Below, in pieces: positions 13,101 to 45,963 of a stretch of DNA of 64,000 nt (position 1 is the stretch's first letter; the number at the start of each line of letters is the position of its first letter). The DNA comes from Apostichopus japonicus (Eukaryota; Echinodermata; Holothuroidea; Aspidochirotida; Stichopodidae). Where the stretch lies: positions 5,863,999 to 5,927,998 of the forward strand of contig NC_092565.1 in assembly GCF_037975245.1 (NCBI RefSeq). The letters are read 5' to 3'. The translations under genes were made by a program, and so were the position numbers. The notes below the pieces were generated by a model. It worked only from the letters and a program-made list of their open reading frames with translations. It was not told the origin of the DNA and made no database searches.

Positions 13101-15045
13101 TGACACTCCTCAAAGAGTGAATTCTCGCTCTTTGGAAGTAAGAACGTTATCACTTGAAAAACTGACTCATAATTTGCGACATACATATATAGATGATGAG
13201 AATAATGAGACGGAAATGTAGCAACAGTTTTCAACGTGGTGTTGATTCCTTGGGTCAGAGTTGACCAGTCAGTTGTATAAATTTCATAAGTTACATGTGA
13301 CTTATTTTTGTTTTGTCTGTTGCGTGATTATATTGTTAGTCGCAATACGTTGATTTATTTTGTTCTTTCAGAACAAAATAAAGGGAAATACATAACATGC
13401 AGCCAACAATTGTATGAACTGGCTTAAACCTTGTGAACATGCGATACACACAGTTGAGTTACCGCATATAGATTCCGTCATTGCACACTCATGATTTATT
13501 TTGTTTATTTATTTATTATTTTTTGCTTTGTATTCATTAATGATTGAGAACACACACTTTTTGTGTCCGATAAAATTCCAAAATACAAAGAAGAAAAAAA
13601 GGTTACTACTCACGAATTAAAAAAAGAAAATTGGCAGCATATATCGGATACTGTTGGTACGAAGTTATACAATTAGACTGTTAAGTCTCACATTATCTTA
13701 GCACATTAAATTTATATCACTCCTCATGTCCAAAATATTGTTCTCATCCAAGCGAGACATTGTTCATAGTTTTTGTTAAATTTTATATTATAAGCGAATA
13801 AATTTTATAAAGCGAATACGATAATAGTTTTAACCTCACATACTATAATAGAAAACATTCATCGACTTGTTCAACTTGGGGAGGGGGGGGGGGGGTATTA
13901 GCTATATTATGTTACCATGGGCAACAATTGTCATAGCGATACAGCTTCGACACTTAACGTTTGGAAGAAGTAATTCATATAGTTTATACAGTAAAGTTTT
14001 ACGTAACAAATTTATTTCTTATTATCGAGAGAAACAGTAGAACAGAGAAAAAACAACAACACTCAGTTAAACCTCTTTTTAGAATGCCAAAGGTCCTCCA
14101 TATATATATATATATGAAAGTGTTTTAGTGATTCTCCGTTTGTTTCTTCAAGTAAACTCGATTACATTATCAAGTGGTTACCAACTAAGAAGTTAAAGGT
14201 GGCATGTCGTCCGGTTTTTAAATGAAATGGTATATACACGATACCAGAAAGGATACGCTATACATGGTTATTGGTCCATGAAACCATGCAGCTTCTCATA
14301 TACAAGTTGACATGTGAATTCTTTCCTTCCTATGTCCAGGCTCATAAACTTTATGAAATGTATTCTTAGTAAAATAAAAAAAAGAAGGTATTTCCCCCCT
14401 GAGCAAGCTGATTTGAATCTCTCATTTAATAAGACGACATGCCACATTAACATATTCATTCTTGGTCACCGGTAAGATTGCCAATAACATAGGATCATTT
14501 TGAGTTGCGAAGGTAATAAGAGTGTCTGGAGGCTCTCCCACTTTTGCGTTTAATCTCTTATTTTTATGAGATGCGCAAGACCAAAAATGCTTAAGCTTCA
14601 GTATATATTTTTAAGCCGACTGTCTATTCTTCCATTTAATGTTAACACCAAACCTTTGGGGGAGGGGAGGGGTGGGGATGGCTTGATAAATTCCTTGAAA
14701 AGGACACCAAACTTATAAGTCGGTTACAGGGAAAATGCTACTGACACTATGCAAATTGTGTGATACGTATCCAACTGTGTCAGTATAATATTATTATTAT
14801 AAAGTGTCAAGATATCGTTGATACATTGCAAATACATATACTCTACCTCGTCACAACCACGCATATATTCACAGTGGGTTTTTTTGTTTTTACTGGTTAA
14901 CCCATTTATACATAAAGTTCATAAAAGTATACAAAATTCTGCCGAAAATACAGAAAAATATATATACATTAAGTGCAATAAATAAATATTATTTCACGAA
15001 ATTTGTACAATTTAACTTTCAAATAACTTCTAAGAAGTATAGGTT
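10146..15045. other. no gene seen
   Basis: Lies downstream of the FGF gene. Contains C/G runs (10509, 13880), a CTT-rich stretch (11115-11160) inside an unconvincing 120-codon frame, a GAA run (12338) and scattered AGAGTGAA/TCACTCT-like motifs at 13008-13135. No recognisable domain. Confidence 0.6.
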
Positions 15046-15059
15046 TTTATTATTTTATT
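15046..15059 (-). terminator. candidate polyadenylation signals of the FGF gene
   Basis: Two AATAAA hexamers on the minus strand (15051-15046 and 15059-15054), about 440 nt after the FGF stop codon. They are in the right place for a short 3' UTR, but the DNA is AT-rich and other AATAAA copies occur, so the assignment is tentative. Confidence 0.35.
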
Positions 15060-15499
15060 TTTTCCAAAAACCCTTTTATAAGTAAAGCCTTGATAACTTT
15101 AAAAACAAACAATCGAATCCATCCAAAAAAAGATACATTTTTGTTTTACAAAAATAAACATAAGTATAGCTCTGCTAAAACATAAAATCTATACAGCCCG
15201 GGGGGACGCATTCCATCCTCTGCCAGGGTCGAATGAGATCCCAAAGGATGGTAAGGTTGCTCGTATTTTTTTTTTGCATAAACATACATACAGGGCTTTT
15301 TATATTCCAGCGAACAATACATCCATCAGAGCTCTGAAGATCAAGGTTTCCAAAAGGCACCAACCAATCAGGGCCGCGTTTTTGCGTTCATCTTGTTGAG
15401 TCTGAATACAGCCTCCTGTACCAGCCGTTTTGGATAACAGTTCCTCTTTTGTCAGGTATAGTGACATTTTCTTCTGTTTTGTTGTTGTTGATGCTGATA

Positions 15500-34656
<19,157 letters not shown>

Positions 34657-34692
34657 CTACGATAAATCTTCATTGACGCTTCGCTTGATCAT
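34657..34692 (-). promoter_or_regulatory. upstream ORF abutting the FGF start codon
   Basis: In the presumed 5' UTR an 11-codon ORF (MIKRSVNEDLS) ends with TAG exactly where the FGF ATG begins, in the same frame with no gap (TCG TAG ATG GAA). Such an arrangement would make FGF translation depend on reinitiation or leaky scanning. It matters only if the transcript starts upstream of 34692, which the sequence alone does not show. Confidence 0.4.
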
Positions 34693-37600
34693 TTCAAATG
34701 TGTAGAAGAAACAGAAAAACGGATCCAGGTTTTTGACTGATACACATACACACATCGCCACATTACAATACTGATAAAAGGAAGCATGCACGCTATCCCG
34801 GTCACGCGTGTATAACTGCCGCGGAAAGAAATTCTTTGCTAAGGTATATTGAATAAAACAAACAGTTAAGCAGGCTATGGGACTTATTCAACTACACAGT
34901 GGTGCAGTGAACGGGTCATGTTCCGATGAAGTTCACTGTTTGGATAATATGGTAAAAGATAAATCCTATCGTAAATATCAACAAACGCCTCTGTCTATTG
35001 ACGGTAAGGTACTTAATGCCAATAAAAAAAAAGCCTCTTCACGGTGCAACAGAAAAAGTTTTCCACTAGGGGGCGCCAGATAGCATTTGACTTGCTCTTT
35101 TATGGATTCATTCGCATTTCTTTCGTTTATCCAACATCGAGCTCGCTCTATAATGAAATTTCATCATCGGGAAAAAATAATCTGTGTTAATACATCTTTC
35201 ATGGATTTTGGTGTAAATCATAATATTCAGAGGACTTAAAGATTAATTTATAAACTGTCCCTTAGAACCTCATATGACAGCAATATATATATATATATAT
35301 GCTATATTTGACACAGATTGTTGACACTTATTTATGTACACGTGTTTATAATATATACTGATGTTTGTCAGTATTCCGAGTTCGTAAATATTAAATGCTC
35401 TTTTCTTGAATTCATAATTCTATTTCACTTTTAATATGCGTATGCATAGACAGACGGTCTGACAGACAGACAGACATACGGTTGAAAATGAATATTTTGT
35501 TGGCCCAACAGACTAATTTGTTGTTGTATATACATACTATTTATACTATAATAACTATAGAAAAACGCGTCGAATCTACATTATGATTATCATTGGGAAT
35601 CTCTTCCCTGGATTCACCCCACCCTGCGAACCTTTACCAACTTCAATGAAAACCTCAATAATTTGCAATTGAATTTCACCCCATGGAACCTATAACAAAT
35701 CAGTTCAGAATAACTTTTAATGCCAGCCGTTAAATGTGTAAAGTGCACTACAAGTCGTATAAAAGACCCATACCAGGTTCAATGACTGTCTCTTCATTGA
35801 TATACTAGCCTGGTTTATAATATGCCATCAGTGTTATCGGTGAATTGCTTGTCGGTAATCTTCCCCCGAAATAGCAGCCTCTTACATAATGATCTATAAC
35901 ATTTGAATATATACCTAAACTAAATTAGTCTGCAATTGCAGATGTTATCACGACACTGCACTTTTACGGATTAGGGAAGCCAATGCATATATAAATAGAT
36001 AGATATACGGCATGCAGAAGTAACATTTCCTCGCTGGTCAGCGTATATAGAGAGGTTAAATTGGGGCGGTTTATAATTATATTGGGCACCTATAAATAGA
36101 ATGATTGGCCGAGGTAGTCTATGCATACCAGACACGCCGTGTGACAGACAGTGATAGGGGGTACTAGAGGAAAGGAAGCATGAAACCTTTCAAACATTGG
36201 AAGATAACCGCGTCGAGCCTCTATACGAGGTGCCATGGCGGCTTCCATTATTTTATCATGATGGCGCAAGCATGCTTGAACAGGACGTCGAAGGTGAATT
36301 AAACCTGATCGACAAATTGATTTCTACATATACAGTTGTGGTTCCAATATTTTATAAAGGAGACGGTATAGTCTTGGTGTCTAGTGAAGCATACCCCGTG
36401 TATCTTCGAGGCATTGTTAAGCTGTAAATTAGCTCTAAACGCAAAGTTGTGTTATAACTATACTTTTTGAATCGTTGTGTAAGGTTGTAAAGGAGAAATT
36501 GGGAGTCACCCCCCCCCCCCGCCCCCGTCCCTTCCCCTTTTGGATTTACATACCTGGTCGATCTGTAAGTAAATTTGAATTAAGGAAGGCTTTCGGTAAA
36601 AGTTAGTCTGTGGACTCCATTGGTCTATAGAGAATGATACGCATGTTTATAATAGAAGTGTTCGCAATTTAATCGACTGAGGTTACATGCGATATCGGTT
36701 GTAAACAAAACAGATGCACTTTGCAAGTGAAATGCTATAAAGTTGATACCGGAAAATTGGCAACCTTTATGATGCTTTACATGAAAGCAGTTTCATTTCT
36801 CGAGTCAGGACCTTTTCCTTTTTAGTTACGAAGCTTGTACTTCGCAATAGTATATATCAGCCGTTAAAATTAACTTGGTGCAAATTATCTCGGAATTCGA
36901 TTCTGATGTTAACAAGCTTATTGATCTTGCGTCGATCCTTAAAGTAAAGATTATGGCGGAAACTAACCTGATTGTAGTTTTCTCTTCCTGTCTTCATTCT
37001 GTATTATTTCAAAACAAGAGGAGAAGAGAGAAACCTGCTGAGAAGAAAAGAGAAGCGATAGATGATGATTGTACCCAGTTTACGGCGATAAAATACACAG
37101 TAAATCATCCAAATTGTAATATTGTGGCTTAGAATGTCATTGATCACTGTGCGAAATGTTGTCTCTGGTTTTGAACTTGATCTTCCCAGATTTACGAAGC
37201 TGATGTTCTTACTCAACGAATGAGGAAATAGCAAACAAATGTTAACATTATTTCAAATACCGAATGTGCGTATATTAAATGGTATTGTTACACAGCCACG
37301 AACAGTCAAGACACGTAAAAAATCAAATTGAAGTTTATCCCAAGGTATACTATATCAAATACTCTTCCGGCTATATGATGTATGTTGCTGTCCAAAATAA
37401 TGTTCTACTCGGAGGAAAATCAATATGCCAATCTGTAAACATGAACTGTCAGAGATCATGACTTTGAAATATGTACTGCAATTAATAATGAATAGAGAAT
37501 CCTTTCAGTGGGTTTAAGGGCTCATGACTGATCAGCCATAACTGCCCCAACATAAGAGCATTGCGACTAAGTTGTTTCTGCCCATTGGCTTAAGTTGCAG

Positions 37601-40230
37601 TAACTATATCATGGTATCGTCGCAAACCGTCTTTTTTTCCCGGGCCACTTCTTTGGTTATCCTTTTATAGTCCCGGCTATGTAAATGTCCACTTAAGAGT
37701 TTTCCATCGTCATAACAAAAGGCCCAAAACGTTATTTCTCAAGAAAAAACAGTCAAGCAAGCTGTGTATAGATCAACTCAAGTTTACTGGTGGTGACGGG
37801 CTCTTATTCGAACTGTCAATTGAACTGAGATCCAGAAAAAGAAAGAAAGATATCATCAACATCAATGTGACTAACTGTTTTATCCTTCAGTAAAAAACAC
37901 TACGTCGACGCGATCCCTCATAGAGTCAGTCCCCTGACTAAGGAATGCAGTACAAAATTTGAAAACCACTGAGGGAGAGAACGAGAGAGAGCAGAGGTTG
38001 AATTTTCCGTCTTCGTGGTGGCATGGCGGGCACCCCAGCCAGCCTTGTTCATCCTCTGTATATATATAGAGGCTTTGTCTCTTTAAAAAAAATCAAAAGA
38101 AATCCAACATCAGATAACGTAGAGTATCGCTTTCGAACTTACACGAGAGTACAGTAAATAATTTACATTTAATCCTGTAATGAAGTATAAGCACAAAAAT
38201 GTCGTGCTATGTTCCTTAATCTGTCCCTGTGGACCAAACTTTGCCTTCAGGTGACTATACAACAGTGGTTCCAAGCAGCGGACGTTCTGATTAGGTCATG
38301 CCAATACAAGGAAGCTAATAATGACAAGTTGACGTTGGAGGTGTTATGAGATGTCTACTGCAGTCCAACCTTTTATATCTGCATAGTATAGTCTCGGTAG
38401 CAGCCTCAGGCAGAGGTATACCTCGCCCGTGACCAACCCACTCGGTCCCTTTGGAGTTTCAGATATCTTCGATCCCTTGGGAAGGATCAACTCTCCAGAC
38501 AGAAATTAACGAGACAATGATCTTACGTATTGATTACGAAGAATCTGAGCATGCCGACACATTTGGCTTTGTTTCTGTGCGCGTATAGTCGGTGGTGTGC
38601 ATGTGGGATTATTAAAAAAAAAACGTTGAACGTCAAGTTAAGAGGGCCACCCTGGAACGTCAGTTGTTTATCAACGGTTTTAGTTTCCACCCCGAAGCGG
38701 CATGATGTTTAAACTGATGTATAAACATATCTGGTCTATTTGTACTAGGTAATGTATAGTTTTTGCAAGCTTATAAGATCTTTACAAGAAGATTAGACAA
38801 ATGAACCAGTTTAGCGACAATGCCGGACAGCCACGCTACACGGGGAGCCTAATATGGATTTTGCTCATGGTATGTCATGAACATGAAACAACAACCTATT
38901 CTCTCCCAAGGGATTGTAAAATGGAATTTTTTCTTTTTAGAAGTATCTCGAATTTTGAGAAATTGCAAAAAATAGCGACAGTAAGGATAGGCCTATATAT
39001 TTCATAATGGTATAAATTTACAAAATCATCAGCTGCAAACAGCAATTGTAAACTGTTATCAGTTCTGAGGTTGATATTGTGATAAGTATACAAACATGCA
39101 GGTTTAGAAATAACACTGTGTCATTGCACTGAATTCACGTTATGATTGCGCCATGTCATCTGTGTATCGTACTTAAGTATAGGCTCTTAGGTCACATGGT
39201 ACAAAGCCCCGAATTAAACTTGCTTCAAACATTTAAAAATACCAGGCTAAGAATTACTTCGTGATTCACCCTGCAGTATGTAACGAATCATTTTACAGAG
39301 TCATCGTATAAGTTACTCTATGTGAGCTAGGACAGCATATATACGTATATGTGTGTGGTAGGTCCTGCTTCTTTCATTTTCTAGTATGTATACATAACTT
39401 GTGCGGTAATTTACTCTGCAAATAGAGGAAATAATCATTAATCTTAAAGTAGCGTTTTGCAGTTGAATTTGTAGATATATTCAGCGATGATTCTCAAGGG
39501 TAGTTATCCACTTATTTATATACACTTTATTCAAGTCCGAGTACAATCTATTCATTGTAAAATTGTTCAATTTGTTTATTAAGCCTAGACTAGTATACTA
39601 ACATGCCAAAGTGTCTTGGCGACAAAATTGTGACGATCGAACCAAAATTGTTCATCAACCAGCCAGGCGTTCTATTTTTTGGTGACAAAATATGTGAGTT
39701 TTTTTTTTAGTTTGATTAGGCTAATGTTGCAACTTGTAAAGTCCCAACAATATCAGTTTGGTTAATGTACTACGAAGTGATAATAACATAGTTTATAGAT
39801 GCTTGAGAGATTGGGTTATCTTTAAGCCTTATATACCTTCATGTGTTATCCTGAGATAATCTAAGACAAATGTATATTCGGATATCAGGTCATACGATCA
39901 TTTTAAACACATATCGTCATATCTATAAGTATAGTCTATACAATACATTAGCCTCCGCTATACATAACCCTTTGGTAAACAGGTACTAGGCTGTGAACCT
40001 GGAAATAATCAAGATTTATCTCAACAGATAACGGCACTCATTAACCTACAAATAAATATCAAGGAAAGGTGAATGTATAAACAAAAACAAACATAACTTG
40101 CGCAGTGTACAGACGTCAAAATGTAACGTGCATATGTGAATGTTCTAATGACTGGTGAATATAATTTGTATCATATGCATGGTAACTTGGTTGTATTAGC
40201 CTATTACTTTGTTGCACTCTGACATAACTG
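34693..40230. other. region upstream of the FGF gene: no further gene seen
   Basis: Should contain the FGF promoter and any 5' UTR exon, neither of which I can place. Frames at 34877-35083 and 36197-36427 on the plus strand are short and unrecognised. A C-run sits at 36510-36526, (CAGA)n at 35458-35475. Confidence 0.5.
35283..35300. repeat. short (TA)n microsatellite
   Basis: Nine TA units. Confidence 0.93.
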
Positions 40231-40401
40231 TGATATATATTTATATAGGCTTTATATATAGGCTATATATATATCGGCTACATCTATAGCCTATATATAA
40301 TGGCTATATGTATAGGCTATAAAGGCTATATATATATATAGACTGCATATATGTAGTCTATATATAGGCTATATATAGAATGTATTTAGGCTATATACAG
40401 C

Positions 40402-40455
<54 letters not shown>
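40231..40455. repeat. compound TA/TAGGCTA satellite
   Basis: TA runs broken at 10-30 bp intervals by AGGCT or its complement AGCCT (TATAGGCTATAT, ATAGCCTATAT) in the left half; pure TA with one TACATA step in the right half. Related to the array at 47945-48219. Confidence 0.93.
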
Positions 40456-40464
<9 letters not shown>

Positions 40465-43400
40465 TTTACTCTATTGGTATACTTATAGCATTTCATAGCG
40501 TCCGTGAGTGTGACGAAACAATATCCTCAGGCAAAACTTATTATTGAAAATTTAGTAATGAACTCAGTTGATTATCTCTGTAATATGTTATCCCCGCATA
40601 CCAATGATATTTAATGATCAAAATTCCTCTCCATTGAACAAATGGCTTTAATTCATGGTCCCAGTTCGCACGCACCCCCCCCCCCCTTCCCCTTCCCCTT
40701 GTTCTTATACCCTTCATTTCGCGTGAGAAAAAATAGGAGATGATACATGGATGTGGGATATCAAAAGAAGGACCAGAAAGTTACAGTAGAATATACAAAG
40801 GTTTTTGGTATGTTCAGCACAATACATATAGAGGGAACTTGGGTGTTTTCTGTGTTGAATTTCCCGGCCCCCATATGTTGTTACATGCTGTGTGAGATTT
40901 CAATTACACACTCACTTACACCGTTGACATATGACGTTATTGGATATTTCAACAAGTTGAAAGACGTTTTTCCGTTTTTATGAGCTTTATATGGATCAAT
41001 TTCAAAAGACTGTATATCTTTTATCACTATGGGAATACATCTGCGAGCGATACTGAAGCAACTTCTTCACGAAATACCTTAAATATGTTTAAAGAATTTT
41101 TTTAAATTTTTTTTTATATAGTCTAGTTCCTTCCTCGTGAAAATTATTGGTAAAGATACATTTCATTGGATTGCGTGAGTCATGAGTTATGTAAAATATG
41201 CGAATATTACAATTAAGAGTGTTTTTCCCAAATATTTTTGTAATTGACATTAGTCTCTCAAGAGTCACAAGCCAGCCGTTTTATTAAATGATGAAAGATT
41301 CGAATGATGTATTCAGATGTATTGCGTGGTTCCTTTCTCTGGAATAATGACCTTAAATGCTATAAAGGCTTAAACCAATTTGTGTCAGCATGCAGAATCC
41401 CGAGACATTTCGGAGAAGTATGTATCATTTTGAAAGCATATATAGCTAGAGGAAAAACAGCAAAAGACAGGTGATCATGCTATAAATAATGGAACAAATA
41501 ATACATTTGAAAGGTTATGAAAATAGCTTTAATACTTAATGGCCTATACTTAAATAGTATTCTTGAGACTGTAGGGTATTGTCACATAGGCAAATCAGTA
41601 ACGTTAAGTGTCTAACAAAATTGTGGTCGCATGTTAAAACAGAACCACTCGAACACAATGTGAAGATTCGCATGGAGCAGAATTTGAATTTATTTGTCCT
41701 TTCTCAAGTTTGATGTAACATTATTATGATTATGGTTATGATTATGATTATGATTAAGATTATGATCATTATCATTATCCAGAATGACTTTTTTTTTTCT
41801 ATGATAGCTATTGCTGTATGGCGATTTTACTGTATGCGGAATGAGTTCATTATGAAAGTGCACATTTCGAGAAAAAGTTATGCATATGGCCTATATGCAG
41901 AGGTCTGCCTGGCACAATGCGATATAGAAGCATGACAGGTGGAGCGGGTGTTATGGGTTTGACATCCGCATAACAAAATAACTTTTGTAAGGGGCTAGTC
42001 ACATTTCTGTTATAGTGGACACGGTGGTATCAATAGAGAGCAATAATGAAGAGAATGGTATGTGTAACCTATAGTTATGGGCGGAAGTGTGACTAAACAA
42101 ATACACTCTATTATCTTCCTTCTTAATTATTACACATAACTAGGAGAAGGCTACTTTTAATACAATTAATACAGAGAACAGTTAGCCACAATAACGGAGG
42201 TGACTGAATAAGGTGAAGGGGAGGAGGAAGGGGTGGTACCAGGGCTCCCAGAATATACACATTATAACTAGCTCTCTCTCTCCTCCACCCCACCCTACCC
42301 CCCCCCCCCCACCGCCCATGAAATGAAAACAATGGTTTACTAAGAAATACTTATTTCCAGATTGACCCATGTTGTAGGCCTACGCATGACCATGTGCCTA
42401 TATCTAACCCATTGTCCTGCACAGAAAAGTTGTGAACCCCTTTGTGAAATTGTACACGTGTAAGTGAAATTGGTTTTGGTACTGTCATGATTTCGCATAG
42501 CCTACTAAGATATAATCTGCTTTAGCCGAAGCTGTCTCAAAGGTAATTTTCAAAGCTACGCAAACTTAAGAACTCTGTTGAGGCTCTTGTGTATTTCCCA
42601 TGTTAGCCATTTTCTAAAATCAACATTGTAAATGACAACAACAACAATATCAACAACAACAAAAAAGTGCCGAAACTGAGCGCACAATGGGTTTACGAAA
42701 TCAGCTTTGTTTTAGTCACAAAGAGCTTTTCCTGCTCAGCAGCTGAATTTTTTCCCCCATCGTTTTGAAATGAATTTATAAATACCTGTAGCTCAATTCC
42801 CCCCCCCCCCCCAAATAAAAAATCTTACAAAGGCATTAAGCCAATTTTACGTGACAATAAACCCGCGAAAGTGTAGGCCTGTATACTGTATGAACCAACA
42901 AAAGAATAAGACCTCTTATAAACAGTGCCCAGTGAATTCTCGCGTTTCTTTCTTTTGTTGTCACTCACAGTGACAGCCATTTATATCGTGCCGAGTCCAG
43001 GTAAAGCCCCCCCCCCCCACCCCGACAGTTCCTAAATTATCCTAATCACATAACTACCGCGTTATGAATGCCACCTGGGTTGTGTAACCACTTTCGATAC
43101 GAAGTTTTTATCCACCCGGAGCTCGGATTATGTACCATCAAGTCGATATGAGCTGAATTGGTCTTAATATATTAAGTTCACACACAAACATATATACACA
43201 AAGAGAGAACTTCGTTAAGGTGGCGTGCTCTTCTATGATGCATTACAAACTTTATCATGGTTCCATGCAGAGATAAAGTGATTTAATTTTATTTACCAAA
43301 ATTGGCTTAATACAGTTTGACACAATGGCATGATGCTACACTTTATATACGGAGACAAGAAAACGAAATCGCAACTCATTAATCCTATAATTCGAGTATA

Positions 43401-44229
43401 CTGTCCTCTCCTCTTTGTGCCTTTGTTTTTCCTAAGTTTTTCCTTTGTTATTGGACTGTAAGACTAATTTAAAGGCTAGACAAATGAACTCCTTTTCTGT
43501 GGTTCCTTTATCACAATTTTACAAGACTGATCGACAATTTCTGGCTCCATAAGAACCCTATTATTTACGGAGTTTGTTACCCCACAAATTCAAAATCGTA
43601 AACTATTCACAATTCGAATGTTTCCCCCTCTCGGTCCTGCCTTTTGACCCAATATCTACTAACAGTCGAATGTTGGCTAATAAGTTATTCTCCTTGTCAA
43701 CATGATGAGTTATACCAAAACTATTTATCAAAGAAATTGAAATAAATAATAATAATAATGTCCTCTTATACTTACAATAGCCTAATATATGATTCCTGGT
43801 GATATCGACTTCCCCGCGTAATCAATATCCAACTTAAAATTCCTCGATGCTTTTTGTCTGTATAAAGTCTCTCAAAGGGATTTACAGTATGTTTCGTTCC
43901 CCCTTTCTGTGATACTATGCTAACATCATTGCACAGTATGAACACATAGCAAGAAAACTTAAAATCGGCGATGCCATTTACCTATACTGGAAATATTCCT
44001 TCAGGTTTCAGAAGTCCATTGAACCAAGCTCTTCCTTCCCAAGAGGCTATCTTGCATCAGCGTTTCCGAGGTGTGGCGCTTTAACATACCATCAGAATTT
44101 GACTGGTCAAAGGGCTTCGTAACCATTTCGTCAGTTTTATCGTGATATGACGTCAAATATGCCAGTCAAATACGTAAATGCTACATAATAGACGGAATAG
44201 CAATTAAAGAGGAAACCACAGCCGTAGAT
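40456..44229. other. no gene seen
   Basis: Four poly-C runs (about 40675, 42299, 42799, 43008), the ATTATG array, (CAA)n at 42637-42664 and (AAT)n at 43745-43758. No supported coding sequence. Confidence 0.6.
41719..41779. repeat. (ATTATG)n hexanucleotide repeat
   Basis: About nine ATTATG-type units with GGTTATG, ATTAAG and ATCATT variants. Confidence 0.9.
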
Positions 44230-44834
44230 CAGCGGCGTAAACAGGGTTTCATAAGTTGTTGGGGGACGGGGAAGGGGGGGGGGCGGGAGGAAATAAAAAG
44301 ATTCCCCGACTGATGAAGGTATGAGACTGAACTTTTGTGGAAGGGCCAGGGGCGAATGTAGGATTTTATAAGGGAGAGGGGTTGCACTTGGGTCATTGTA
44401 CACCCCCTCCAATAAAGTTTTAAACGTCCAAAACTCCAACATTCCCCTGATTTATTTAGTGAAATGAATCTTTATGGGACGGGCCAGATGTGAATAAAGT
44501 ATTTCATAAAGGGGGGGGGGGGGGGGTTGCTGTTCTGGGGTCATTGAAACCTCCTATTTAGGGCGTTGGGTGTGGTCCTCTCCCGATTTTGTTTTCAAAA
44601 TTTAGACGTCAAACGGTATTAAGACTATATAAGTAGCCCTAAACGCAAGTATGTGCTAATAAAATACTTTATATGAAGGTTGACAAAATGGGAGGGCGGG
44701 AACATGTAGTAGTGGTCTTATTCTTCCCTCGGCAGAATGTAAAAATCCTTCGTCTGAACCATTTCCCCCAACTGACGATGGGAGGAAAGGGTCCCTATCC
44801 CCCCCCCCCCCCCTCTTCTTTTGCGCACACCACT
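44230..44834. mobile_element. cluster of hAT-like element ends, composite or nested
   Basis: Left border CAGCGGCGTAAACAGGG (44230); right border, read inward, CAGTGGTGTGCGCAAAAG (ends 44834). The two share CAGYGGYGT but the flanking 8-mers differ, so they are probably ends of different insertions. Poly-G at the left and poly-C at the right are typical of the other elements here. A further inner start, CAGGGGCGAATGTAGG, is at 44347. Confidence 0.4.
44310..44600. repeat. diverged tandem duplication, period about 137-148 bp
   Basis: Blocks recur in order: CTGATgaagg...GGGCCAG (44310, 44343) and CTGATttatt...GGGCCAG (44447, 44481); then a CATAAAGGG/TATAAGGGA run, GGTTGC and GGGTCATTG (44390 and 44538). 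The offset grows from 137 to 148 because the G-run in copy 2 is longer. Confidence 0.65.
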
Positions 44835-45698
44835 GTGTACACTGACACCTATCTACGGTTCTGAAGGAAACAAGAACCATAGATAGAAATAAACAACTTT
44901 GAGAAGAGATTAGACCGTTCCGTTGTATCAGGTCTAAATTTATTCAGGAGTTTCTTACTGCTGCCCTCTTTTTGTGAAGACTTTTTTTTACTTGCAGCCA
45001 TAGGCTATATCGCATGTTGAGCATGGTTTGCAGAATGTAGGCTATTACTTAATCACACATATTAACTTTTAAAAGGGGTTAAAGGGTTAATGTTACCACT
45101 ATTGTGAAACATTTTGGTTAGTTTTGATCTGTATCCCGTTGCCTTGGGTTTTGTTCCACACACAGTATGTATTTGTTAATGAACGGATTGTTAATTTGAG
45201 AAAGATGGTGTTTACATAACATTATAACACTCAACAAAAAAACATATACAGGGGTCCTATAAAGAAGCTTACTTATGAGACTCTATAGGTTTTAAAATAA
45301 CCCTGAAAAACAAACAAACCATCAAACTATATACTTGGAGAAATGTAAATGTCTTCTTAAACAAACGAAGCCGTGAACCTTTCCATTGTCATATATCTCC
45401 ATCGACTACAGAGACAATTTCATTCGGTTTTGGAGAAATCCGGGCCCTGGTGTTCCTCAATGTCATTTTACAGTGACCATACGGTATGGTTCTTCCAGTT
45501 GCGCCATGTTGATGGTGCAGACTATATATCTTGCCCTATAGGTGTTATTTAAATGTTAGGATACTAAGTCTCAAAACTACTGCTTCGAGCACTCAACTGT
45601 TAAAGGTTAAAGATTGGTTTTGTGTTGATTTACCCTATCAATCTCTGAATAAGTACTGCATCACGACGTACCGGTGCCGTTGCCGAGTGAAAAAAAAG

Positions 45699-45963
45699 GC
45701 GGCGGCATTTGAAGCAATGAGGCTTAGCAATTGGGAGGTTTCGGGTTCGATACCCGGCCGGGTCATATATAGTAACGTGGGGTTTTCATCCAAGAGCAAT
45801 CCAAGAACAATAAGGGTTCCCATCTGAAATGACTTTCTAAATTGAAAAGATTCCAAATTTAAGTTTAAATGTTGAGTTGGAAGCCGCCCGACGTGTAAGT
45901 TGTAATCCATTAGCCCTTGCGGGTTTCTCACACATTTATGGTCGCTTAAGCGTCACAAAAAAC
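45699..45963 (+). mobile_element. tRNA-derived SINE (degenerate head)
   Basis: A clear RNA polymerase III B box, GGTTCGATACC, sits at 45744-45754 inside a T-arm-like inverted repeat (CGGGTTCGATACCCG). A poor A-box candidate, AAGCAATGAGG, begins 32 bp upstream at 45712. The preceding TTAGCAATTGGGAGG resembles a tRNA anticodon arm. A tRNA-unrelated body follows and the unit closes with a short A-run near 45956. The stretch is too altered to be a functional tRNA gene. Boundaries are approximate. Confidence 0.65.

Noticed and set aside
34877..35083. 68-codon ATG frame divergent from the FGF start
   Set aside because: Short, unrecognised, low-complexity lysine end; kept only as a note because of its head-to-head position.
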